Source: Myxococcota bacterium (GTDB lineage: Bacteria > Myxococcota > UBA4151). From it: a stretch of 8,175 nt of DNA. The stretch spans positions 1 through 8,175 of the forward strand of contig JAPKCE010000070.1 of assembly GCA_028823075.1 (NCBI GenBank). The letters are read 5' to 3'. Of the stretch, positions 1 through 5,308 are shown in pieces. The position numbers and the translations under genes were made by a program. Positions within the stretch are counted from its first letter, which is position 1; the number at the start of each line of letters is the position of its first letter. Under the pieces are notes generated by a model. It was not told where the DNA came from. It worked only from the letters and a program-made list of their open reading frames with translations, and did no database searches.

Positions 1-1355
1 ACGGTAGGGTGCTCGGTCTGCGCAACGCCTACGGTCGCATGCTGCTCGAAACGGGTGGCTTTGAAGAAGCGGGCGCCTTGGCCATGAAAACGCTTAAGTT
101 GGACGAAGTTAACGTCGGCGCGATGCAGGTGCTGGGTTGGTCATTTTGTAAGCGCGATAAGATGGAACTCTGTTTGCTGGTTCTCGGCAATGCCCTCAAG
201 GTTCCTGGTGAACAAAGCAACGGCATGACCAATTATTTGGCATCTTTGGCTTACCTCAAATTCGCCAAAGGGGCGCAGAAGTTGACTGCTGAGGCGCGCG
301 TCCGCCGAGCTCACGGTTATCTAGCAATAGCGGCACGAGCCATGCCCGACCGGCCAGAAGTTCTCATTAATTATGCTCGCGTGTTGCTGGAGAAGGGCGA
401 CGCCCCTGAGGCGTTTCTTTTGAGTAACCGCGCGACGTTGCTGCGCCCTGACCTGGTTGAAGGCTGGATCGTCAAGGGCGTCGCTCAGCGCGATAAAGGC
501 GATTATTTAGGTGCTAGAAAAACATTAATGAAGGTGTTTAGTGATCATCCCCAGCGGACCGAGGTTCTGTATAATTTAGGCATTTTATATCTCGATCACG
601 ATCTTCCCGACCAACCGAGCGAAGATCTCTGCCCGGATGCAAGTTTGGACGATATGAAACAGGAGGTCGGAAGCGACCTTTTTGACGGCGTCGCTGTTAA
701 GCACCTCGATAAAAAAATGATCGATCCTCTTCGGCGGTTGCGCCAGGCGTCGGTCTATCTCCAGCGTTTCCGTGAAGGTTCCGATCTAAGTGCCGGGCGC
801 GAGGTTGAGGTCGAAAAACAATTGCGAGCGGCCAAAAAGGCCATTCGCACGGAATCGAAAAAACGAGGCCGCGCCATCAAGCGCGCAAAACGCGATATAA
901 AACGCGAAGCAAAACGTAAGAAACGCATGCAGCGCGAACAGGAAAAACAAGAAGCCGCTGCTGCAACTGCAGCTGCAGCCGCCAGCGAAGCAGCTAGCGA
1001 AGTTGTTGAGCCGTCAGCAGGAACACCGCCCGAAAGCGTTCCTCCGGAACCACAAGATTCGTCACAGGAGTCGATCGAGCCATCTAAATTGGAGATTAAT
1101 CGTCCGCCTGTTGGTTTGGAGTCGAGTCCTCCCCCAGTTGATCAGGACAGTGGGGATGCCGAGCAAGAGAAACCAGACGAAAAGCCGGTTGACGGCGAAG
1201 ATCCTGCCGATGCAAAAAAAGAAGACGACGACGAGAAAAATAAGAAAAAACCCGAACTGAAAAAAAGCGCTGAATCACCCGATGCGCAGGGCGAAAGCGA
1301 GCCGGAAGAGCCCGTGTCAGATTCGGGCGACGGCTCGGAGCGGGAAGAGAAGTGA
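1..1355 (+). CDS. TPR-repeat protein with long charged C-terminal tail (5' partial)
   Basis: The reading frame is open from the first complete codon (position 3). The GTG at 9 falls inside a TPR helix, so the true start lies upstream and the N-terminus is missing. Counting from that GTG, residues 5-65 and 110-195 form helix-turn-helix units of TPR type, for example an Asn-Tyr-Ala-Arg-Val-Leu-Leu-Glu-Lys-Gly-Asp unit near 121-131 followed by Ala-Leu-Leu-Arg-Pro-Asp near 142-148. Residues 265-312 are very rich in Lys and Arg and probably form a long charged helix. Residues 315-330 are mostly Ala. Residues 330-448 are rich in Pro, Glu, Asp and Lys and look disordered. TPR arrays are protein-binding scaffolds, and TPR proteins often accompany Exb/AgmX-type clusters in Myxococcota. 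A scaffold role for the motor encoded downstream is inference. Cell location cannot be judged without the N-terminus. Confidence 0.85.
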   Translation, partial: GRVLGLRNAYGRMLLETGGFEEAGALAMKTLKLDEVNVGAMQVLGWSFCKRDKMELCLLVLGNALKVPGEQSNGMTNYLASLAYLKFAKGAQKLTAEARVRRAHGYLAIAARAMPDRPEVLINYARVLLEKGDAPEAFLLSNRATLLRPDLVEGWIVKGVAQRDKGDYLGARKTLMKVFSDHPQRTEVLYNLGILYLDHDLPDQPSEDLCPDASLDDMKQEVGSDLFDGVAVKHLDKKMIDPLRRLRQASVYLQRFREGSDLSAGREVEVEKQLRAAKKAIRTESKKRGRAIKRAKRDIKREAKRKKRMQREQEKQEAAAATAAAAASEAASEVVEPSAGTPPESVPPEPQDSSQESIEPSKLEINRPPVGLESSPPPVDQDSGDAEQEKPDEKPVDGEDPADAKKEDDDEKNKKKPELKKSAESPDAQGESEPEEPVSDSGDGSEREEK

Positions 1356-1445
1356 TTGCTCCATCCACACAGCGCGTTTCAACTCGAACGATCACTTGCG
1401 CAGTTTTCAGGCGCGTGTACCATGCTGCGGATACGAAAACTGTTT

Positions 1446-1449
1446 GGAG
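1446..1449 (+). promoter_or_regulatory. Ribosome binding site of the small secreted protein gene
   Basis: GGAG sits 7 nt before the ATG at 1457. This fixes the start there instead of at the earlier in-frame GTG at 1352, which overlaps the stop codon of the TPR gene and would place about 35 unrelated residues before the signal peptide. Confidence 0.7.
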
Positions 1450-1456
1450 TTCGCTC

Positions 1457-1696
1457 ATGTTTAATCGCTTAATGACCAGGGCTGGCCTCATTGTGGTGGC
1501 CGCAATTTTGGTTGCCCCTGGGCAGGCTTCTGCGAAAAAGCTGGTCATCTCTGAAGCGATTGAGATTACGGGTAAAATACAACGCCCCCAGGCAATGTAT
1601 ATCCTTCAACGGAGCAAGTTAAACCTCAAAAGTTTACAGCTTCGTCGAAGCTTAATTCCGAAGCTATTAGAAAGTATGCGCAAGCCGCCGCTCTGA
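1457..1696 (+). CDS. Small secreted protein, 79 aa, unknown function
   Basis: The product is 79 aa. It has a clear signal peptide: Arg4 and Arg8, a hydrophobic core at about residues 10-20, and an Ala-Ser-Ala cleavage motif at 24-26. The predicted mature protein is only 53 aa and starts Lys-Lys-Leu-Val-Ile. It contains Glu-Ile-Thr-Gly-Lys-Ile-Gln-Arg-Pro-Gln (36-45), then Tyr-Ile-Leu-Gln-Arg (48-52), and ends with a basic helix and Lys-Pro-Pro-Leu. I cannot name a family. The compact pattern, Gly-Lys-Ile-Gln-x-Pro followed by an aromatic-Ile-Leu-Gln-Arg block, looks like a conserved motif and not random sequence. The gene lies between the TPR gene and the ExbB-like gene, which suggests a periplasmic accessory subunit of the same machine (inference). 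The upstream gap of about 100 nt may hold a promoter, but I see no convincing one. Confidence 0.75.
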   Translation: MFNRLMTRAGLIVVAAILVAPGQASAKKLVISEAIEITGKIQRPQAMYILQRSKLNLKSLQLRRSLIPKLLESMRKPPL

Positions 1697-1704
1697 CGGC
1701 TTGC
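1680..1704 (+). other. Perfect 8-bp hairpin spanning the stop codon of the small secreted protein gene
   Basis: GCAAGCCG at 1680-1687 is exactly complementary to CGGCTTGC at 1697-1704. The 9-nt loop ends in the TGA stop codon. What follows is A-rich (cacataaaag), not a T-run, so it is not a standard intrinsic terminator. It could be an mRNA processing or stability element, or a weak attenuator between this gene and the ExbB-like gene. Confidence 0.45.
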
Positions 1705-1729
1705 CACATAAAAGAAAGTTCACTAACAA
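1701..1729 (+). promoter_or_regulatory. Weak candidate sigma-70-type promoter before the ExbB-like gene
   Basis: TTGCCA (1701-1706) matches 5 of 6 bases of the -35 consensus. It is followed after 17 nt by TAACAA (1724-1729), which matches only 3 of 6 of the -10 consensus. The location, in the 99-nt leader before the motor genes and just ahead of the inverted repeat at 1747-1769, is sensible. The -10 match is poor, so this is only a suggestion. Confidence 0.2.
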
Positions 1730-1746
1730 CTCTGTCCTGAAATGAA

Positions 1747-1769
1747 CGTGATCCAATGATTGGTTCACG
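1747..1769 (+). promoter_or_regulatory. 23-bp near-perfect inverted repeat, operator-like or leader hairpin
   Basis: The left arm CGTGATCCAAT (1747-1757) and right arm ATTGGTTCACG (1759-1769) are complementary at 10 of 11 positions around a single central base. As DNA this resembles the binding site of a dimeric regulator. As RNA it would fold into a stem with one mismatch and a TGA triloop. It lies 15 nt before the ribosome binding site of the ExbB-like gene, where either form could control expression of the motor genes. Confidence 0.45.
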
Positions 1770-1784
1770 GGACAAGAGACGTAC

Positions 1785-1790
1785 AGGAGG
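1785..1790 (+). promoter_or_regulatory. Strong ribosome binding site of the ExbB-like gene
   Basis: A full AGGAGG lies 5 nt before the ATG at 1796. It decides the start: the longer frame opening with TTG at 1760 would place the initiation codon inside the inverted repeat and has no such site. Confidence 0.85.
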
Positions 1791-1795
1791 TTCTC

Positions 1796-2446
1796 ATGTC
1801 GGTGGTTGCAGAATTCTATAGAAATGGTGGCACTTGGATGCACCCCATCGCCTTTGTGTCGGTGGTGGTGGTAGCTGTTGTTGCTGAGCGTGTGTGGTTC
1901 CTTTGGTTCCGCTACAATCTAAACGCTCACAGCTTCATGGCTCAGATCCAAAAGCTGATCATGGCTAATAACGTTGATCGTGCGATCAAGCTTTGCAATG
2001 CGGAGCAGCATGCTGCTTTACCCCGCATCGTCAAAGCTGGTCTGACTCGTGCCAATAAGGGCGAGCAGGAGATCACCAACGCGGTCGAGGAGATGGTGCT
2101 TGAAATGGCGCCGCTCATCAGCAAGCGCATGGCTTGGTTGCCGACGTTGTCGTCGTTAGCCACTATGCTCGGTCTGCTCGGTACGATCATTGGTATGATC
2201 GAGGCGTTCGCCGCTGTGGCAAACGCTGCGCCCGACCAGAAGCAAGAGATGTTGGCCAACGCCATCGCTATCGCGATGAATACGACCGCCTTCGGTCTGA
2301 TGGTGGCGATCCCGACCATGTTCCTCAGCTTGATTCTAAACACGCTGGTGAAAAAGATCATGGACGAGATCGATCAATACTCGATGAAACTCGTGAACAT
2401 GCTTGTCCTTCGTGGACAGGGTGGCACGAACCCGCTTAACCGCTAA
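1796..2446 (+). CDS. MotA/TolQ/ExbB-family proton channel subunit
   Basis: This 216-aa protein has the normal length and three-helix layout of the ExbB/TolQ family. TM1 is at about residues 16-38, followed by a cytoplasmic helical domain (about 40-115), TM2 at about 115-140 and TM3 at about 155-183. TM2 carries the family signature Gly-Leu-Leu-Gly-Thr (126-130). TM3 carries Thr-Ala-Phe-Gly-Leu-Met-Val-Ala-Ile-Pro (164-173). Thr130 and Thr164 line up with the pore threonines of E. coli ExbB (Thr148, Thr181). In this family a pentamer surrounds ExbD/TolR helices in the inner membrane and converts proton flow into movement of the stator. Two ExbD-type genes and a TonB-like gene follow, so this is the channel of that complex. 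The closest functional class could be Exb, Tol or the myxobacterial Agl motors, and sequence alone does not decide which. Confidence 0.95.
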   Translation: MSVVAEFYRNGGTWMHPIAFVSVVVVAVVAERVWFLWFRYNLNAHSFMAQIQKLIMANNVDRAIKLCNAEQHAALPRIVKAGLTRANKGEQEITNAVEEMVLEMAPLISKRMAWLPTLSSLATMLGLLGTIIGMIEAFAAVANAAPDQKQEMLANAIAIAMNTTAFGLMVAIPTMFLSLILNTLVKKIMDEIDQYSMKLVNMLVLRGQGGTNPLNR

Positions 2447-2526
2447 GGTTCGAGCTTGTTGGTATCGGCCCGGCGTCATTTGGCGTCGGACGGTATCCAG
2501 CCATCTGAAACCGTTGGAGTCACGGC

Positions 2527-3297
2527 GTGGCACGCAAAAAAATATCAGAAGAAGTCGAAGAGCCCAACCTGGTTCCGGTTATGAACCTGGTGATGCTGTT
2601 GATCCCCTTCTTGTTGATGGCTTCTGCCTTCTTCGAGGTGGCGATCATCAATGTCAGCGCACCGAAGGTCGCATCGGGCCCAAGTGCGGATGACAAACCG
2701 AAAGACGATAAGCCAAAATTGAACCTTACAGTCGTTGTTAGCAACGCTGGGTTTAAGATCTGTGCTTATGGTGGTTGTCTCGGTCCGGGGGGTGTGCGCC
2801 AAGAAGGCGGTCCCGCCAACGGCCCCGCCGCTGGTGGTGCACCAACCGTCGGGACACGCAAGTTTTCGCACGAATGCTTGGACAATACGGCAACACCTCA
2901 GCCTCCGGCTTGTAGTTTGCCGATGTTGAGTGCTTGTCGCAGTGACCTTAGCGCTAACCATGATTATCCCTACCCGGAGCGCCTTTCGCGGAACATGGGT
3001 ACCAACGGCGAGAGCCGAAAAGACTGCAACGGCGACGGCAAAGTCGATGTTGATGTCTGCCCAGGTGACCCAACCGACTGCAATTATCTGGATTACGATT
3101 ATCCAGCTCTTCGCACGCAGTTGGCGAAACTAAAGGCAGGCGCCGAGCAGGAGCGCAAGGTGATGATTATGGCCGACGAGAACGTGCCTTTCGAGGTCGT
3201 GATCGGTGTGATGGACGCGGCTCGTGATATGAAAACCGAAAGTGGCGAGACGAAAGAGCTTTTCCCCGATGTTGTTCTTTCGCCGGGCTTTCAGTAG
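2527..3297 (+). CDS. ExbD/TolR-family protein with Asn in place of the membrane Asp and a Cys-rich periplasmic insertion
   Basis: The start is GTG with GGAG 7 nt upstream, 80 nt after the ExbB-like gene. The 256-aa product is nearly twice the usual ExbD length (about 140). A short cytoplasmic tail leads into one membrane helix (about 19-41). The preceding segment Pro-Asn-Leu-Val-Pro-Val-Met-Asn aligns without gaps to E. coli ExbD Ile-Asn-Val-Thr-Pro-Phe-Ile-Asp, which puts Asn20 at the site of the proton-carrying Asp25. The periplasmic ExbD fold starts with Leu-Asn-Leu-Thr-Val-Val-Val (65-71) and resumes at Tyr-Asp-Tyr-Pro-Ala-Leu (190-195), ending with Val-Met-Asp-Ala-Ala-Arg (228-233) and Leu-Phe-Pro-Asp-Val-Val-Leu. 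Between them is an insertion of over 100 residues with eight cysteines (79, 84, 117, 129, 137, 167, 178, 185), a Gly-rich stretch, and an Asp-x-Asn-Gly-Asp-Gly-Lys-Val-Asp loop at 166-174. It probably pairs with the second ExbD. Confidence 0.92.
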   Translation: MARKKISEEVEEPNLVPVMNLVMLLIPFLLMASAFFEVAIINVSAPKVASGPSADDKPKDDKPKLNLTVVVSNAGFKICAYGGCLGPGGVRQEGGPANGPAAGGAPTVGTRKFSHECLDNTATPQPPACSLPMLSACRSDLSANHDYPYPERLSRNMGTNGESRKDCNGDGKVDVDVCPGDPTDCNYLDYDYPALRTQLAKLKAGAEQERKVMIMADENVPFEVVIGVMDAARDMKTESGETKELFPDVVLSPGFQ

Positions 3298-3316
3298 CCT
3301 AAAAGGGATTTAGATC

Positions 3317-3916
3317 GTGACTGACGAACAAAATATCGAATCGACTGAAGCCGGCGCAGCTGGGCAGTCTGTTGATGGAGCTTATGCCGGGTGGTCGGAG
3401 CAAACGCCACCGATGAAGCGTAAGAAAAAGTATAAGGACTCAGGCAGTGGCGAAGTGCCCATGCCGAACATCACGTCGCTCCTCGATGCGTTGTTCATTA
3501 TCCTGGTCTTCCTGCTCAAGAGCTATTCGACCAATCCTGTGTCGGTGACCCTGAGCTCGGATCTCAAGTTGGTAGCTTCCGCAGCGCTGCTGAGCCCGAA
3601 AGACGCCGTTCCTGTTATTGTCGACAAAAGTGGCATCACCGTCGACGGTGTACAAGCGATGAAGTTCGACAAAGGTGAGGTTCCGGCTGACCAGGTAGCG
3701 GGCCACATCATAGCTCCGCTATCTGAAGCTTTGCGAGACCAGGCGGAAAAGCAGCGAAAATTGGGGCAACTCAATACAGACGTAAGTTTCAAGGGTGAGT
3801 TAATTTTAATCTGCGACAAGGATCTTTCCTATAAGATCCTTCGCGACGTACTAATGACAGCAGGCGATGCGGAATACGGTAATTTCCGCTTTGCTGTGAT
3901 CAAAGCTGCGGGCTGA
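3317..3916 (+). CDS. ExbD/TolR-family protein with conserved membrane Asp
   Basis: The GTG start has an AAAAGGGA ribosome binding site 8 nt upstream and lies 19 nt after the first ExbD gene. The product is 199 aa. A long hydrophilic cytoplasmic tail (1-48), with a basic patch of Lys and Arg at 34-40, precedes one membrane helix (about 52-69). In that helix, Asn51-Ile-Thr-Ser-Leu-Leu-Asp57 matches the ExbD/TolR signature, and Asp57 is the expected proton-accepting residue. The periplasmic domain ends with the family's core: Leu-Ile-Leu-Ile-Cys-Asp-Lys at 162-168, then Ser-Tyr-Lys-Ile-Leu-Arg-Asp-Val-Leu-Met, then Phe-Arg-Phe-Ala-Val-Ile-Lys near the C-terminus. This is therefore the subunit likely to carry protons. 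With the preceding Asn-variant it may form a heterodimer inside the ExbB ring (inference). Myxobacterial AglQ and AglS are a precedent for two TolR-type proteins with one TolQ. Confidence 0.95.
   Translation: MTDEQNIESTEAGAAGQSVDGAYAGWSEQTPPMKRKKKYKDSGSGEVPMPNITSLLDALFIILVFLLKSYSTNPVSVTLSSDLKLVASAALLSPKDAVPVIVDKSGITVDGVQAMKFDKGEVPADQVAGHIIAPLSEALRDQAEKQRKLGQLNTDVSFKGELILICDKDLSYKILRDVLMTAGDAEYGNFRFAVIKAAG
3818..3841 (+). repeat. Perfect 8-bp inverted repeat inside the second ExbD gene
   Basis: AAGGATCT (3818-3825) and AGATCCTT (3834-3841) are exact complements separated by 8 nt. Beyond a 2-nt bulge, 3813-3815 can pair with 3842-3844. The stretch is coding, so the symmetry may be chance from codon choice. 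No T-run follows. Confidence 0.35.
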
Positions 3917-3947
3917 TTGCTTGTCAGAGAGAAAGGCGACGCCATCC

Positions 3948-5306
3948 ATGGGCACAAAGGTACTCAAGGTAGCGGTTACGCAGGGTAAAAGTATCCTTGA
4001 GCAGAAGCTCATCACCGAACGTGGTTCGGTGACAGTGGGCTCTGCGGCTTCGAATACTCTGACCGTAAGCGGGGGAGATCTTCCCGCTAGTTTCACACTA
4101 TTCGAAATCGTCGGGGGCAAATACTGCCTTAACTTCACCGAACAGATGACCGGCAAGGTCAATGTTGGTGGCGGTCAACTTGATTTCGAAACAGCGCGAC
4201 AGCAAACCGGTGTTCGGAAGCGTGGTAACGAATACCAGATGGCGCTGAGCGAAGCATCTAAAGGTGCTATCGATCTGGGTGTCGGTGGGGTGCGGGTTAT
4301 CTTCCAATTCGTTGATGCTCCGGCTGTGGCAGAGCCGACGAAATTGGCAGAGTCGACCTACATGCCGCCCTTGCAACGGTTGGATCGAATTTTCTGGGCT
4401 GCTTTGGCTGTGTCGGCGGTGATGCACGCGACGGGTGTCACCGTTGCGCTCAACACCCCCCCGCCGCCAAAATCGACCATTGCTCAGTTGCCCGACCGTT
4501 TCGCTAAACTGATCATTAAAAAGCCGAAAAAAGCCTTACCGCCCAAAGAGGTGAAGAAAAAGGAACCGACGAAAGACGGCAAAGACAAGCCAAAAGAGGC
4601 TGAGAAAAAAGAAGACGTAAAAGTCGAGAAAAAGCCCGCGAAAAAACCTCAAACCTCGTCGCAGAAAGCGGCTCGTCGCGAGCAGGCTCGTAACGCGGTT
4701 AAGCAGAGTGCTGTGTTTAAAGCACTGCAGATTGCCACGCGTGGCGAAGGCGGAGCGGGCGTTGTTTTTCAGGCTGACGGCGACCCTCGGACCGATGTCA
4801 GCGCGGCCTTGGCCGCTTCGGGTGGGGCTGGTATTGCAGCTGCCGATGGCGGTCCGGGTGGCCCGGCAGTTCGCGGTGGTAGCGGCTCAGGCGGTCCCGT
4901 AGGTATTGGTGAGGTCGGTGGCGTCGCTGTTGGCGGCGGTGGCGGGAAAATCGGCAAACGTAAAGGCCCGAGAATCCGCGTTCGTATGACGATGAGTAAG
5001 CCGAAAATTGATGACGGGGAACTCGACGGGAAATCGGTAGCGCGTAAGATTCGCGCTCGGAAACGCGCGTTCCAGGCTTGTTATGAGCGGGAGCTTAAAC
5101 GCAACCCGTCGCTCAAGGGTAAGCTAGTTCTCGAAGTCACCGTTGGTGAAAACGGGCGCGTCGCAGATATCTTCGTTGCCGACAACGCATTGAACAATGC
5201 TGTCGCCAACTGCATCAAAGGTAAAATGCGTTCCATTCGCTTTCCCAAGCCGACCGGCGGGGAAGCGACCTTTTCGTACCCGTTCATCTTCGCTTCGAGC
5301 GGCTGA
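3948..5306 (+). CDS. TonB-like transducer with FHA-like N-terminus and AgmX/PglI C-terminal domain
   Basis: From the ATG at 3948 the product is 452 aa. A TTG at 3921 would add 9 residues, but it has no good ribosome binding site, whereas GAGAGAAAGG precedes the ATG. Residues 3-125 are rich in beta structure and resemble an FHA-like domain (Ser-Val-Thr-Val-Gly near 27-31, Leu-Pro-Ala-Ser-Phe-Thr-Leu-Phe at 45-52). One membrane helix lies at about 149-168, followed by Pro-Pro-Pro-Pro and Leu-Pro-Asp-Arg-Phe-Ala-Lys-Leu-Ile (181-189). A Lys/Pro-rich linker (190-250) and a Gly-rich linker (266-336) come next. The C-terminal domain (about 340-452) has Ala-Cys-Tyr-Glu (Cys378), a Gly-Lys-Leu-Val-Leu-Glu-Val strand, Asn-Cys-Ile-Lys (Cys422), then Phe-Pro-Lys-Pro and Tyr-Pro-Phe-Ile-Phe. 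This is the pattern of the AgmX/PglI C-terminal domain, which is related to the TonB C-terminal fold. The protein would link the inner-membrane motor to periplasmic or outer-membrane partners, as TonB or GltJ/AgmX do. Confidence 0.92.
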   Translation: MGTKVLKVAVTQGKSILEQKLITERGSVTVGSAASNTLTVSGGDLPASFTLFEIVGGKYCLNFTEQMTGKVNVGGGQLDFETARQQTGVRKRGNEYQMALSEASKGAIDLGVGGVRVIFQFVDAPAVAEPTKLAESTYMPPLQRLDRIFWAALAVSAVMHATGVTVALNTPPPPKSTIAQLPDRFAKLIIKKPKKALPPKEVKKKEPTKDGKDKPKEAEKKEDVKVEKKPAKKPQTSSQKAARREQARNAVKQSAVFKALQIATRGEGGAGVVFQADGDPRTDVSAALAASGGAGIAAADGGPGGPAVRGGSGSGGPVGIGEVGGVAVGGGGGKIGKRKGPRIRVRMTMSKPKIDDGELDGKSVARKIRARKRAFQACYERELKRNPSLKGKLVLEVTVGENGRVADIFVADNALNNAVANCIKGKMRSIRFPKPTGGEATFSYPFIFASSG

Positions 5307-5308
5307 TT

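Noticed and set aside
957..979. GCTGCAGCT-like repeat in the TPR gene
   Set aside because: This is an imperfect run of alanine codons in a low-complexity protein segment, not a separate repeat element.
1003..1260. Open frame of 85 codons within the tail of the TPR gene
   Set aside because: It lies in a second frame of low-complexity coding sequence, has no ribosome binding site, and its composition is basic and random-looking.
1396..1423. TTGCGC and TACCAT as a promoter for the small secreted protein gene
   Set aside because: The -35 matches only 3 of 6 bases and the spacer is 16 nt. This is no better than expected by chance.
1352..1456. N-terminal extension of the small secreted protein to GTG at 1352
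   Set aside because: The ATG at 1457 has a well-spaced GGAG and directly begins a normal signal peptide. The extension would bury that signal peptide.
1096..1548. Open frame of 150 codons on the - strand
   Set aside because: It is antisense to the TPR tail and the small secreted protein gene. It has no recognisable domain, and both + strand genes have stronger support.
1828..1841. TGGCAC followed by TGC, resembling a sigma-54 promoter
   Set aside because: The distance between the GG and GC elements is one base too short, and the site lies inside the ExbB-like coding region.
2461..2497. Paired direct repeats GGTATC and GGCGTC in the 80-nt gap after the ExbB-like gene
   Set aside because: The repeats are only six bases each, are not inverted, and are not near a promoter or a recognisable operator. 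They may be chance.
3921..3947. TTG start at 3921 for the AgmX-like gene
   Set aside because: There is no good ribosome binding site before it, whereas the ATG at 3948 has a purine-rich site and starts right at the FHA-like region. It is not fully excluded.
4769..4957. Proline-rich open frame on the - strand
   Set aside because: It is the complement of the Gly-rich linker of the AgmX-like gene; GGC/GGT codons read as Pro and Ala on the other strand.
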